Shown piece after piece: positions 9,784-18,079 of a stretch of DNA of 64,000 bases. Below the pieces are notes generated by a model. The model worked only from the letters and a program-made list of their open reading frames with translations. It ran no database searches and was not told where the DNA came from. The stretch lies in NCBI RefSeq assembly GCF_902859855.1, contig NZ_CADIKH010000019.1, forward strand, positions 62,001-126,000, read 5' to 3'. The stretch's first letter is position 1; every line of letters begins with the position of its first letter. This stretch comes from Paraburkholderia humisilvae. GTDB taxonomy: Bacteria > Pseudomonadota > Gammaproteobacteria > Burkholderiales > Burkholderiaceae. The position numbers and the translations under genes were made by a program.

Positions 9784-10262
9784 TGCACCACCACGGTTCC
9801 ATACGCTTTATAGGTCGTACCTGGCACAGGGACATCGGGAGGTCTCGAACGGATATGGCGTTCAAGCCTGTCAAATATCTCGCTCGATGGCACAGTGATG
9901 CAGCCTTTACTGAGTCGATTTTGACCTTCTGGATGCAAACGGAATTCGCCTCTTCTGACACCATTGATATTGGTCGTATCCCCCGTTTTTTCATTCCAGA
10001 GCATGAACCATTTTGAGTGATCAGTTGTGCCGACGTTGGCTTCTGAAAGCCAGTCGTAGAACCATCCCATACGCCCGCCCGACTGTCGGTCGAGCAGATA
10101 GTATTTTCCCGGTGGAATTGGGCCAATGTCCTTAATCGAAGCTGCCCGCGGATTATCACGACCATCCTCTTGCCCCGAATACGCTGTAACCCCACCAAAC
10201 CCCGAACAATAAAGTGTCGACGTTGACTGGCCGTTCAACCTGAATGTGCACTGTACTGGCAT
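9780..10262 (-). CDS. tlde1: T6SS effector, L,D-transpeptidase-like (DUF2778, Tlde1 family)
   Basis: This is a 160-residue protein with the DUF2778/Tlde1 fold. Family members are injected into rival cells, where they cut or exchange the peptidoglycan tetrapeptide through an L,D-transpeptidase-type cysteine. The catalytic signature H-x2-G-x5-S-x-G-C is intact as HPEGQNRLSKGC, with His110, Ser118 and Cys121. The preceding GPIPPGKYYLLDRQSGGRMG block is also typical. The start is ATG 10262, four bases after the hcp stop; a longer open frame upstream overlaps hcp and is not needed. There is no Sec signal, consistent with loading into the Hcp tube. It is followed by, and overlaps, the immunity candidate. 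Confidence 0.87.
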   Translation of the reverse strand: MPVQCTFRLNGQSTSTLYCSGFGGVTAYSGQEDGRDNPRAASIKDIGPIPPGKYYLLDRQSGGRMGWFYDWLSEANVGTTDHSKWFMLWNEKTGDTTNINGVRRGEFRLHPEGQNRLSKGCITVPSSEIFDRLERHIRSRPPDVPVPGTTYKAYGTVVVQ

Positions 10263-10266
10263 CGCA

Positions 10267-10758
10267 TCACCCCGCTCGCGCAGTGCGCCAGGCGTCGGCA
10301 AACAGCAGATTGCCGTCGTGGTAGTTCCACGTGATCTCGCCGTACCGCAACTCGACAATTTCAAAGTGGTTCCGATGCGCGTACTGATGTTCCTTGATGT
10401 TCATCAGCTTCGGCGAGATCGACGCGATCTTCACGTTTTTCATCGACATCGTGAAGTAATTTTCCTCAATGCCGGCCTCGGTCGTCCTGTACCACCTGAG
10501 CACCGCATGGCGAAGCGTGTCCCCGCGCACTATCGCTTGATAGAGCAGCGGCGATGACCGGTCGATTTCCTTTTCGAACATCAGCGGCCGGTGGGAGTGC
10601 GTGGTGATCAGCTTGCCGGTGTGATGGTCGACAGGTGCGTCCAGACCGTGCGTGACGCTCAGTACTTCAATGCTGCCTTCGCGGCCCACGACTTCGCTGC
10701 CACCGCGAATCGACGTGTCTCCATCATCGGTAAGCCAAAGGTGCAAGGGTGTGCCCAT
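10267..10758 (-). CDS. hcp: Hcp family type VI secretion tube/effector-carrier protein
   Basis: The 163-residue protein has Hcp1-family features: an N-terminal IRGGSEVVGREGSIEVLSV, then THSHRPLMFEKEIDRSSPLLYQA, then GIEENYFTMSM and a C-terminal ELRYGEITWNY. Hcp hexamers stack into the T6SS inner tube and chaperone small effectors in their lumen. It lies four bases upstream of the effector and heads a three-gene cargo unit, hcp-tlde1-immunity. No sheath, baseplate or VgrG gene is in the window, so this is an orphan hcp that must be served by a T6SS encoded elsewhere. Family assignment is secure. Confidence 0.92.
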   Translation of the reverse strand: MGTPLHLWLTDDGDTSIRGGSEVVGREGSIEVLSVTHGLDAPVDHHTGKLITTHSHRPLMFEKEIDRSSPLLYQAIVRGDTLRHAVLRWYRTTEAGIEENYFTMSMKNVKIASISPKLMNIKEHQYAHRNHFEIVELRYGEITWNYHDGNLLFADAWRTARAG

Positions 10759-11088
10759 CGTCGATACTCTCCTGTTTGATGCGGGTTGAAATCTGTCACT
10801 GCTTTGGCGATTTTTAACAGGGCGATTTGCACTGCTTGTAAAAAACTGTCGACAGCGGTCATCGCGGTATCAACGAGCGCGGGACTTGACCGATCAGCCA
10901 GAAGAGAAAAGAGGAAGAGGTGACGATGCCCGCGCAACAGCGGGCATCAGGAGAGACGAATCAGAGCGGGTGATTCAACGAAGCGCGTGCACCGCAAACG
11001 CTTGTTCAGTAGAGGGGTGCTGCCTGCCGGCTGACGCGTAAAACGTCCCGCGCATCAGGCGGCGCTCAGGTAGAGCTTGCCGCGGGTC
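10759..11088. other. Intergenic region between hcp and yfiB, with a hairpin
   Basis: These 330 bp separate two leftward units and should carry the hcp promoter. A perfect 9-bp inverted repeat with a 6-base loop lies at 10925-10948 (GATGCCCGC and its complement). It lacks a T-tract on either strand, so it may be a weak or Rho-assisted terminator of the yfi operon or a regulatory site. No gene is supported here. Confidence 0.5.
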
Positions 11089-11586
11089 CTAACTCGTCGA
11101 TATAACAATCGCCACGCGGCGATTCTGTGCGCGCCCTTCAGCGGTGCTATTGTCGGCGACCGGATGTCGCTTGCCGGCGCCGATGGGCGTCAGACCATCG
11201 CGCGCCATGCCCGCGTCCACGAGTGCATTGGCCACGGCGTTCGCCCGTTGTTGCGACAACCAGTCGTTGTGCGCATCGCTACCCGTTGAATCGGTGTAAC
11301 CGTAGACGCGCACGGTTGAGATGCTTACCTTGATCAACGTCGACGCAACGCGGGTGATCACGTCCTGTGCCGCAGCCTGTATTTCGAACTTGTCGGTCTC
11401 GAACAGAACCTTGTCACTGATGCCGAATTCCCAGCCTTCGTCAGTTTCATGAAAGCCCGCTTCTTTCAGCGCCGCAATTTGCGCGGCCGTCAAGCCATGC
11501 TTCGGCGGTGTGCTTTGACACCCTGTCAGCAGCACAAGCACGGCCAGCAAGCTTGCGATCAGAGCCGGCATCAACCAGCCGCGCAT
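11089..11586 (-). CDS. yfiB: OmpA-domain outer-membrane lipoprotein YfiB
   Basis: This lipoprotein of about 165 residues has a signal peptide ending in the lipobox LLTGC, a short linker (GLTAAQIAALKEAGF) and a C-terminal OmpA-like peptidoglycan-binding domain (VYGYTDSTGSDAHNDWLSQQ, then NRRVAIVIS). In the Yfi system YfiB sits in the outer membrane and, when activated by envelope stress, sequesters YfiR and so frees the cyclase YfiN. The start was set at ATG 11586, because it directly precedes the signal peptide; an in-frame ATG at 11640 would add an unusual 18-residue leader. It is the third gene of yfiR-yfiN-yfiB, in the same order as in Pseudomonas aeruginosa. Confidence 0.85.
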   Translation of the reverse strand: MRGWLMPALIASLLAVLVLLTGCQSTPPKHGLTAAQIAALKEAGFHETDEGWEFGISDKVLFETDKFEIQAAAQDVITRVASTLIKVSISTVRVYGYTDSTGSDAHNDWLSQQRANAVANALVDAGMARDGLTPIGAGKRHPVADNSTAEGRAQNRRVAIVISTS

Positions 11587-11667
11587 TTTAAAGCTTCGTT
11601 CCCGTGTTACATCAACAGTGCATTCCACTTCAAACCCCATTTGCGTGTGTCAAACATGTTTGCTTTT

Positions 11668-12930
11668 TTATTTTGCCAATTGCCACGCGCGATCGCCATG
11701 ACGCTTTGCCTGATACATCGCGGAATCCGCGGTGCGCAACAGGCTTGCGACGTCGTGTGCATGCAGCGGAAACATTGCGATGCCAATGCTGACCGATGTC
11801 GTGACCTCGTGGCCTCCCGGCAATGTTATCGGCTCAAGCATCGATTCGCTTAAGGCCTCCGCAATGGCAATCGCCTCTTCTTCATCGGTTAAGCCCTGCA
11901 AGAGCGCGACAAACTCGTCACCGCCGAGGCGCGCGAACAGATCGGTTTTGCGCAGTGCCTCACGCAGCCGCGAGGCGATCGCTACGAGTACAGCGTCACC
12001 GGCGTCGTGGCCCAATGTATCGTTGATTTCCTTGAAGCGATCGCTGTCGATATACAACAGCCCGACTGTTGTGCCCGATACGCGTGCTTCACGAATGATC
12101 GCTTCGAGTCGCGACTCGAAGTGCGCGCGGTTCGGCAGGCCGGTCAGGCGGTCGTGATTGGCCTGGTGCGCGAGGGTCGCGTTCTGTTCGTTTAACGAAT
12201 GCTGCCAGACTTCGAACTCGTCGAGCAGCGCATTGAAGTCGTCCCCCAGTTCATGAAGCTCCGCAATGGGCGTCGCTTGCACCCGTCTGCTGAAAGCCCG
12301 GTCGCGCCGCACCGCGTGGGCAACTTCGGCGAGTGCGCGCAACGGCTCGACGATGTTGCGATGCATTTGCCTCGCGATCAGCGTCCCCGCGCCAAGAATG
12401 ATGATGAGACAGACAAGCACCGCGCCGATCCCGCCGGCAAGAAAGATAGCGAACTGGTGTCCGCGTCCGCGCACGCGAATCTTGCCGACAACCTCGCCAT
12501 TGTGCGTAACCGGTACCACGGCGCCGCCCGGCAGCGGCAGGTCGGCAAGCCGGTGCACCCAGCGTGTCAATGGCCCATCTCCGGTGCGTTGCCAGATGGC
12601 GAACGTTGCGCCGTGAGTGTCGGTAATGCGGACTTCCGCGAGGTCCTCGTGGCCCGCTATCTGGGCAATCGCATCTTCGGCCGCTGTTTTGTCGTTGAAC
12701 ACGACGGCCGCCTCGACCGTGTAAGCGATCGAGCGCGCAAGCAGCATCAGGTTGTCGTTGGCGTAGGTGCGCAACACGGTCCACGCGACGAGTACCACGC
12801 ACACCGCCGCCAGTGACACGGCCGCAAATGCGAGTCGTGCATAAGTGCTCCGCAAGACGTGTTCAAGCGACGGACGGCGCGTGACGTCACGGTGCGGACC
12901 CGTGTGCCTTCGGACGATGCGGGGCTTCAT
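11668..12930 (-). CDS. yfiN: Membrane diguanylate cyclase YfiN (TpbB-like)
   Basis: This is a 420-residue inner-membrane enzyme that makes c-di-GMP. In order it has an N-terminal helix (about 33-57), a periplasmic CHASE8-type domain, a second helix (about 160-186), a HAMP linker (VEPLRALAEVAHAVRRDRAF) and a GGDEF domain. The active-site GGDEF is intact, and an RxxD product-inhibition site (RKTD) lies five residues before it. YfiR represses this enzyme from the periplasm. Its ATG overlaps the yfiR stop as ATGA. Activity would promote biofilm or small-colony behaviour (family knowledge). Confidence 0.9.
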   Translation of the reverse strand: MKPRIVRRHTGPHRDVTRRPSLEHVLRSTYARLAFAAVSLAAVCVVLVAWTVLRTYANDNLMLLARSIAYTVEAAVVFNDKTAAEDAIAQIAGHEDLAEVRITDTHGATFAIWQRTGDGPLTRWVHRLADLPLPGGAVVPVTHNGEVVGKIRVRGRGHQFAIFLAGGIGAVLVCLIIILGAGTLIARQMHRNIVEPLRALAEVAHAVRRDRAFSRRVQATPIAELHELGDDFNALLDEFEVWQHSLNEQNATLAHQANHDRLTGLPNRAHFESRLEAIIREARVSGTTVGLLYIDSDRFKEINDTLGHDAGDAVLVAIASRLREALRKTDLFARLGGDEFVALLQGLTDEEEAIAIAEALSESMLEPITLPGGHEVTTSVSIGIAMFPLHAHDVASLLRTADSAMYQAKRHGDRAWQLAK

Positions 12931-13502
12931 GGCGTACTCCGTTTGCGCGCGAGCTCCAGTACTTGCGGGCTCACGCGCACACCACTGCGCGCCACACTAT
13001 CGAGATTCATATCGAACGTAACGCGATTTTTACTTGTGCTCAGGCAAAACATCGCGCCGAGCGTACACGTCGGGTCGTTTTCGCTGATCGTTAGAATCGG
13101 ATGTCCGGCGCGGCTTGCATCGACCTGCTTGCGTTCGGCATCGGATAGCGCGCCCATATACAGTGCGTCGCAGGTGGCGCCGATCGTCGGATCGGATGCA
13201 GAGGCTTGCCGCGCGGCGACAACCGGTGGCGACGAAGAAGCCGATGGTTCGGCGCTATTGAGTGTGAAACCCGTGTCGCCGACGATGCACAGACGCACTT
13301 GCGGCCGCGGCTGCGGCCAGCGCGTGAAACTGATGATGCCGAGTACGACTTGCCGGACAGCCGCGTCCTGCCCGATAGGTGGCGTGTCCGGAACCGTATT
13401 TTGAGCGTGGCTCTGGATTGCGACGATTGACATGATCAGGCTGCTCACCCAAATGCCGATCCTGCAATTCGGCTTCGAGCGCACGATCGTAGCTTCTTTC
13501 AT
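12927..13502 (-). CDS. yfiR: Periplasmic YfiR (DUF4154) repressor of YfiN
   Basis: This is a 191-residue secreted protein of the YfiR/DUF4154 family. After a signal peptide ending near SHAQ come the conserved blocks LGIISFTRWP, RLCIVGD and CDALYMG, then a C-terminal TSKNRVTFDMNLDSVARSGVR that closely matches the family signature. Four cysteines (in LCIVG, ATCDA, DPTCT and MFCLS) fit the two disulphides known for YfiR. The start at ATG 13502 places the signal peptide at the N-terminus; the longer frame upstream is Arg-rich and unlikely. It is the first gene of yfiRNB, so repressor and cyclase are co-translated. Confidence 0.85.
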   Translation of the reverse strand: MKEATIVRSKPNCRIGIWVSSLIMSIVAIQSHAQNTVPDTPPIGQDAAVRQVVLGIISFTRWPQPRPQVRLCIVGDTGFTLNSAEPSASSSPPVVAARQASASDPTIGATCDALYMGALSDAERKQVDASRAGHPILTISENDPTCTLGAMFCLSTSKNRVTFDMNLDSVARSGVRVSPQVLELARKRSTP

Positions 13503-13928
13503 TCTCTGCACGATATCTCGCCGACGCCTCAACGCTACCGCCGCCCGGCGGCAGAACGGTAGGTCGAAGCGCACGAGGTACTCTCGGAAGACCCGCAATT
13601 GAGGGAGGTCAACGCATTAATGTTTCGGATCGCGCGCTTCGCGTAGACGCGAGCGCCACGCAACGCAGACAGGCAGATTCTGTGACCGGAACAGGCGACG
13701 CGACAACGGCCGCCGCAATTCTGCCACGCATTGGCAGGGGAGAACAACGAGTATCCTCAAAGGGTATTGAGATTCTCGTCATGGAGCGGCAATCAACGCC
13801 CGAAGCGACTTGTGCGGAGCAATTGAATAACCGGCAAACGATTATATTGAATGGCCTGTGCCTTTTTTTTATGTAATTTTAGTGAGAATCGATGCGATGA
13901 GTTAACGTGCAATCCGCGACGTTAACGC
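13503..13928. other. Intergenic region upstream of yfiR
   Basis: This stretch of about 425 bp has no supported gene. It should hold the leftward yfi promoter near 13510-13700. The section 13840-13900 is clearly richer in A/T than its surroundings and contains a T8 run. Its left-hand neighbour gene ends at 13929, close to an inverted repeat at 13901-13926. Confidence 0.5.
13901..13926. repeat. Inverted repeat GTTAACGT...ACGTTAAC
   Basis: Perfect 8-bp arms flank a 10-base spacer, immediately beyond the stop codon of the reductase gene. It could be a terminator stem without a T-tract for the leftward oxygenase operon, or a protein-binding site. Only the repeat itself is certain. Confidence 0.5.
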
Positions 13929-15161
13929 TCAGACCAGACTCTTCAGTGCCACATTGATATCGGCGACCGATTCCGGCGCAATCGCGTTACCGCTGTCGAC
14001 CAGCATTCGCGCGAGCCTCATTTCTTTCACAAAAGCGCTGGCGGTGCCGTATCCGCTCGCGCCGACCAGCCGCGCATTGACGTCGAAATGAAAGTGAATC
14101 TCGGCATCGCCATTCAGCGCGCGCGTCACGGCACGCGTACCCAACGCGGGTTCGCCAGCAACCTGCAATTGATGGTCATACTGATCGGACCAGAACCACG
14201 GCAGTGCGCGATATGCTTCGCCCGCGCCGAGCATATTGCGCGCTGCCACGCGCGCCTGCGTTTCGGCGTTGTGCCAGGTTTCCTGACGGATCAGTTGTGC
14301 GGTGTAGCGGCTCGGAAACAGCGCGACGTCGCCGGCGGCGAAAACGCCCGGCGCCGATGTCTCGAGCGATGCATCGACCACTACGCCGCGCTGAACGCAG
14401 AGGCCCGCGTCACGAGCCAGTTCGTCTGCCGGGTCGATGCCGATGCCGACGATCACGGTATCCGCCGTCAGCACGTCGCCATTCGTCAGGGTTACGGCGA
14501 GCGCACCGTCGTCCGCCTGGCCGATCGACCCGGGCATCGTGTTCAGGTGAATCCGTACGCCGTGGCTTGCGTGCAGCGCATGGACGCGCGCCGCAATCGA
14601 AGCGGGCACGCAGCGGCCCAGCAAGCGCGGGGCGCCCTCCAGAACGGTCACATCGCAACCGCGCGCACGCGCGGACGCGGCGACTTCAAGCCCGATAAAA
14701 CCACCGCCGATCAGCATGATGCGCGCGTCGGGCACGAAACGCCGCTCGATACGCGCGGCATCGTCGAGCGTGCGCAGCGCGACCACGCCTTCGAGTTGCG
14801 CGCCGGGAATGGCGAGCTGCCGCGGATGGCCGCCGGTTGCCAGCAGCAGCGCTTCGTACGCGAACGTGCGGCCGTCGCTCATCTGGAGCGTGCGTGCATG
14901 GGGGGCGAACGACTGGACTCGGCCGACGATATGCTCGATCCGATCCTGTTGCCACGCGTCGGCAGGCCGCAACTGGCACTGCGCCGCTTCGCGCTTGCCG
15001 GTCAGCAAGCCTTTCGAAAGCGGCGGGCGCTCATATGGCCAGTGCGTTTCGGCGCCAATCAATGCAATACCGCCGCGCCAGCCCGCTTCGCGCAGCGTCT
15101 GCGCGGCACGCCCGCCTACATGGCCCGCGCCGACAATAGCCATCACGCGTTCGGATGTCAT
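13929..15161 (-). CDS. FAD-dependent ferredoxin reductase of a three-component oxygenase
   Basis: This is a 410-residue NAD(P)H:ferredoxin reductase of the FdR type that supplies electrons to Rieske ferredoxins. It has an FAD-binding GxGxxG (VGAGHVGG) at the N-terminus, the conserved WPYERPPLSKGLL, an NADH-binding glycine motif (LIGGGFIGLEVA) near residue 150 and a second FAD contact (GVFAAGDVA). The C-terminal reductase domain contains FWSDQYDHQLQVAG. The start ATG 15161 follows the ferredoxin stop by four bases, with GAGG upstream; a TTG fifteen bases earlier would overlap it. It is the last gene of the oxygenase operon. Confidence 0.9.
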   Translation of the reverse strand: MTSERVMAIVGAGHVGGRAAQTLREAGWRGGIALIGAETHWPYERPPLSKGLLTGKREAAQCQLRPADAWQQDRIEHIVGRVQSFAPHARTLQMSDGRTFAYEALLLATGGHPRQLAIPGAQLEGVVALRTLDDAARIERRFVPDARIMLIGGGFIGLEVAASARARGCDVTVLEGAPRLLGRCVPASIAARVHALHASHGVRIHLNTMPGSIGQADDGALAVTLTNGDVLTADTVIVGIGIDPADELARDAGLCVQRGVVVDASLETSAPGVFAAGDVALFPSRYTAQLIRQETWHNAETQARVAARNMLGAGEAYRALPWFWSDQYDHQLQVAGEPALGTRAVTRALNGDAEIHFHFDVNARLVGASGYGTASAFVKEMRLARMLVDSGNAIAPESVADINVALKSLV

Positions 15162-15165
15162 CGCT

Positions 15166-15474
15166 TCAAACCTCAATCAGAATACGTCCGCCTTCGACCT
15201 TGGCCGGATAGGTCTTCAGCTTCTCACACACCGGCGCGCACAGCGGTCGACCATCGCGGACGTCGAAACGGCCGTTGTGCTTCGGACATTCGATGACGTG
15301 CCCCATCACCAACCCATCGCTCAGCTGCACGTGTTCGTGAGTGCAGAGTCCGTCGCTTGCGTACACGTTGTCTTCGACGCGATAGATCGCGTAGGTGTGT
15401 CCGCCGTGATCGAACCGCATAACGTCTTCATCTTCGATCTCATCGAACGCCGCTGCGTCGAGCCACTGCGTCAT
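15166..15474 (-). CDS. Rieske [2Fe-2S] ferredoxin
   Basis: A small (102-residue) soluble ferredoxin with a single Rieske cluster. Both ligand pairs are present: CTHEH in the first loop and CPKHNGRFD in the second, the usual C-x-H and C-x2-H spacing for bacterial oxygenase ferredoxins. It would carry electrons from the FAD reductase encoded just downstream to the membrane di-iron oxygenase encoded 32 bp upstream. Its size, acidic character and lack of a signal peptide fit a dedicated electron carrier and not an oxygenase alpha subunit. Confidence 0.92.
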   Translation of the reverse strand: MTQWLDAAAFDEIEDEDVMRFDHGGHTYAIYRVEDNVYASDGLCTHEHVQLSDGLVMGHVIECPKHNGRFDVRDGRPLCAPVCEKLKTYPAKVEGGRILIEV

Positions 15475-15506
15475 GTTTGTCTCCCGGGTTTTATCCTTGA
15501 ATGGAA

Positions 15507-16580
15507 TCAGGCGCGTGCCGCTGTTTCAGGTATAGGCCGTGCGACGGAATAGGAAGGGTCGCGGGTTTGCCGCACGAGCGCCGGAATGATCTCCGCGTAT
15601 GCGGCAAGTGTGCTGCGATAGGGCGGCGGCATGTCGGCTTTCACAACCTCGTGCAATTGCGGCAACGCGTGGAACGGCACCATCGGGAACATATGATGTT
15701 CGACATGGTAGTTCATGTTCCAGTACAGAAAGCGGAACACCGGATTCATGCGTACGGTACGGCAGTTGCGCCGATGGTCGAGCACGTTCTCGGGCATGCC
15801 GGCATGCTGCGTCAGACCGAAGTACAGATAGAGCCATCCGCCGTACAGGCTCGGCAACCCGATATACAGCAGCGGCAGCATAGTACGGAAATACAGGCAC
15901 GTGGCAATGGCCACCGTATAGATGGACAACGTGATGCGGGCCTCGCGAATCACCTTCGGCCATTCGGACTCGGGAACGAATGTCTTCTCCTCATCGCCGA
16001 CGCGGCCGAATGCGGACGAAATCATCTTTGGCAATTCGTGCGCGACATGCTTGATGGCAAAGACACTGAGCGCGAGTCCCAACCAGTCGGTGGGCTTTTG
16101 CGCGGCGATCTCCGGATCGCGCCCGACGATCAGCGTATCCGTGTGGTGCCGGGCATGACTGTAGCGCCAGACCGTTGCCCGCCGGAATATCTGGAACGAT
16201 GCGATCTGATAGAGCACGTCGTTCATCCAGCGTGTCCTGAATGCGGTGCCATGCCCGCATTCATGCCAGCGTGAATCGGCTGGGCTGCAGTACAGCGTGC
16301 CGTACAGGCAGAACGCGGGAATCGCCCACAGCGAATGCGCGCGCCACGCAAACCACGCAGCGATGCCGCTCGCAATGATCGCCGCATACCAGATCAGCGT
16401 ATCGCGAATCGCACGCGCGTCGCTGCGCTGCATCAATTGCTTCATCACGGGGCGCGGCACCGGCGATTTATACCAGGTGGCGTTGACGAGGCCCGCGGCA
16501 CGCGCGTGTTCGCCTGCGCCGCCGATCAGCCGGTATCCGTCGCGCGGCGCCGCGCGGGAAGGCGTCTGCGTATGGGCCAC
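15507..16580 (-). CDS. Membrane di-iron fatty-acid-desaturase-like oxygenase
   Basis: This integral membrane enzyme of about 357 residues has the histidine clusters of the desaturase/hydroxylase superfamily: HECGHGT, SHARHHT and NYHVEHHMFP. Hydrophobic segments lie between them. The family uses a di-iron centre and O2 to desaturate, hydroxylate or demethylate substrates. The start is GTG 16580, because it follows GAGGAG by six bases; a GTG at 16613 has no such signal. It heads an operon with its own Rieske ferredoxin and reductase, so this is a self-contained three-component monooxygenase. The substrate is not evident. The LacI-type regulator next door suggests a small sugar-like or catabolic inducer (inference). 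Confidence 0.85.
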   Translation of the reverse strand: MAHTQTPSRAAPRDGYRLIGGAGEHARAAGLVNATWYKSPVPRPVMKQLMQRSDARAIRDTLIWYAAIIASGIAAWFAWRAHSLWAIPAFCLYGTLYCSPADSRWHECGHGTAFRTRWMNDVLYQIASFQIFRRATVWRYSHARHHTDTLIVGRDPEIAAQKPTDWLGLALSVFAIKHVAHELPKMISSAFGRVGDEEKTFVPESEWPKVIREARITLSIYTVAIATCLYFRTMLPLLYIGLPSLYGGWLYLYFGLTQHAGMPENVLDHRRNCRTVRMNPVFRFLYWNMNYHVEHHMFPMVPFHALPQLHEVVKADMPPPYRSTLAAYAEIIPALVRQTRDPSYSVARPIPETAARA

Positions 16581-16640
16581 CTGTGTCTCCTCGATCTGGT
16601 TTGAGCCGTACACCGTCCAGTGCGATGTGCGTGTGTGATC

Positions 16641-16669
16641 AACATAATTGACGGCCGCGGTTCGCTCAA
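16641..16669 (-). promoter_or_regulatory. Candidate sigma-70 promoter of the oxygenase operon
   Basis: On the minus strand TTGAGC (16669-16664) and TATGTT (16646-16641) are separated by exactly 17 bases and lie 61 bp upstream of the GTG start. The -35 box ends three bases from the large palindrome at 16673-16700. Prediction by eye only. Confidence 0.5.
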
Positions 16670-16672
16670 CTT

Positions 16673-16700
16673 GAAGATTGACGAAATTTCGTCAATCTTC
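16673..16700. promoter_or_regulatory. Perfect 28-bp palindrome, likely operator of the LacI-type regulator
   Basis: GAAGATTGACGAAA is followed at once by its exact complement, giving a gapless 28-bp palindrome. It lies between the divergent oxygenase operon and the LacI-family gene, 46 bp before the regulator's start and next to the oxygenase -35 box. LacI-family proteins bind palindromes with a symmetric centre, so this is the natural autoregulatory and operon-control site. The palindrome is certain; the binding partner is inferred. Confidence 0.75.
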
Positions 16701-16746
16701 TAGCGTAGGAAAGCACGTCGCCCGGAGCGACGGCGAAGGAGACCAC

Positions 16747-17808
16747 GTGCCCGTCGAAACACCGCCGCGATGGCGCAAGCGCACTGCGCGTTTCGTTGAG
16801 ATTGCCGAACTGGCCGGAGTGAGCACGGCCACCGTCGATCGGGTCCTCAATGAGAGGGGCAGCGTGTCGGCGAAAACACGCGAGCGTGTCGTCGCGGCCG
16901 CACGCGAGCTTTCACTACCGCGACTGTTGCCGGACACGCAACACGGGTTGATTCATATCGACGTATTGCTGCCTGACAGCGACGCGCCGTTTTTCCGGCG
17001 CTTGCGCGACGCGGTGCAACGCGCAATGCAGATGCTTGACAGGCGTGTCGTTGTGCATCGCACCCTGATGTCCTCCGCGGACGAAGCGCGTTTGCCGCAG
17101 ATGCTGGCCGAATCCGGCTACCGGCGCGCAGCGCTGATCGTCACGACGCACGACACGCCGCAGGTGCGCGCCGCGCTCGCGGCGGCGATCGCGCGTGGCG
17201 AACCGGTTGTGACGATGGTCACCGACGTCGGCGGCGTCGAACGGCTGCATTACGCAGGCATCGACAACCTGCGTGCCGGCCGCACGGCCGGCTACTTTAT
17301 CGGCCGGCTCGCGCATCGGCCGGGCAGGGTGCTGCTGCTGCCGGCCCGGCTCGATTACCGGGCCCACGTCGACCGCATCGACGGCTGTCGCGCGCTACTG
17401 GCGGAGCGCTTTGCCCACCTGAACGGCGAAATCGATGCGGACCAGACTTTCGACCAGGACGATCGCAGCTTCCATGCGGTCAGCGCGGCGCTGAAGCGCG
17501 GCGGTCTGGTCGGCATCTACAACACCGGATACGGTTCGGCGGGCATCGCCGCCGCGCTGCGCAAGTTCGACGCAGCGGGCAACGTGATATGGGTCGGCCA
17601 CGAGATGCTCGATCAGCATCGTGCGTATATCGACGCGGGCGTCATGGATATCGTGATTGACCAGGACCCCGATGGGCAGGTGATCTCGGCGCTGCAGCAT
17701 GTGCTCCACGCGTGCGGCGTAGTGGACGAAGTACCGCACGCGGCGCCTGTCGAGTTTCGGGTGTTCTGTTCTGCGAATGTCAGAGAGACCGGGTATCTGG
17801 GCGGATAG
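16747..17808 (+). CDS. LacI-family transcriptional regulator
   Basis: This is a 353-residue repressor or activator. The N-terminal helix-turn-helix and hinge helix are plain (VEIAELAGVSTATVDRVLNE, then GSVSAKTRERVVAAARELS). A periplasmic-binding-protein-like ligand domain follows (LIHIDVLLPDSDAPFFRRL, then GIDNLRAGRTAGYFIGRLA), similar to regulators that sense sugars or polyols. The start GTG 16747 is preceded by GGAG at good spacing; the frame continues upstream into the palindrome, so a longer start is not credible. It is divergent from the three-component oxygenase operon and probably controls it and itself. Confidence 0.88.
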   Translation: MPVETPPRWRKRTARFVEIAELAGVSTATVDRVLNERGSVSAKTRERVVAAARELSLPRLLPDTQHGLIHIDVLLPDSDAPFFRRLRDAVQRAMQMLDRRVVVHRTLMSSADEARLPQMLAESGYRRAALIVTTHDTPQVRAALAAAIARGEPVVTMVTDVGGVERLHYAGIDNLRAGRTAGYFIGRLAHRPGRVLLLPARLDYRAHVDRIDGCRALLAERFAHLNGEIDADQTFDQDDRSFHAVSAALKRGGLVGIYNTGYGSAGIAAALRKFDAAGNVIWVGHEMLDQHRAYIDAGVMDIVIDQDPDGQVISALQHVLHACGVVDEVPHAAPVEFRVFCSANVRETGYLGG

Positions 17809-18079
17809 CCATCATAAAACCAATTGGACTTTGGCCTTGTATCGCGTCAGTCTTAGGTGGAACGCGTAGACTTGTCGCTTCAGTCAGATCATATTGGGCA
17901 GCGGCGGATTCAAGCAAAACCTCTGCCAAAGATATGCGCGACCGCGGCGCGAAATGCGCGCTAGCGCACAGAGCGATCAGACGAGGGACCCTATTCTCAG
18001 CACGATCGCCGGAATGCCGCGTTCGACTTGAAGCACAACGCGCAGTACATCGTTTCACTCGCCATCACGGTGGTCGCCT

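Noticed and set aside
10263..10364. Longer start for the Tlde1-like effector
   Set aside because: It would overlap hcp by about 100 bp and its residues are not family-like; ATG 10262 fits both spacing and homology.
10659..10937. 92-codon minus-strand frame upstream of hcp
   Set aside because: Overlaps the hcp start in another frame, no recognisable features.
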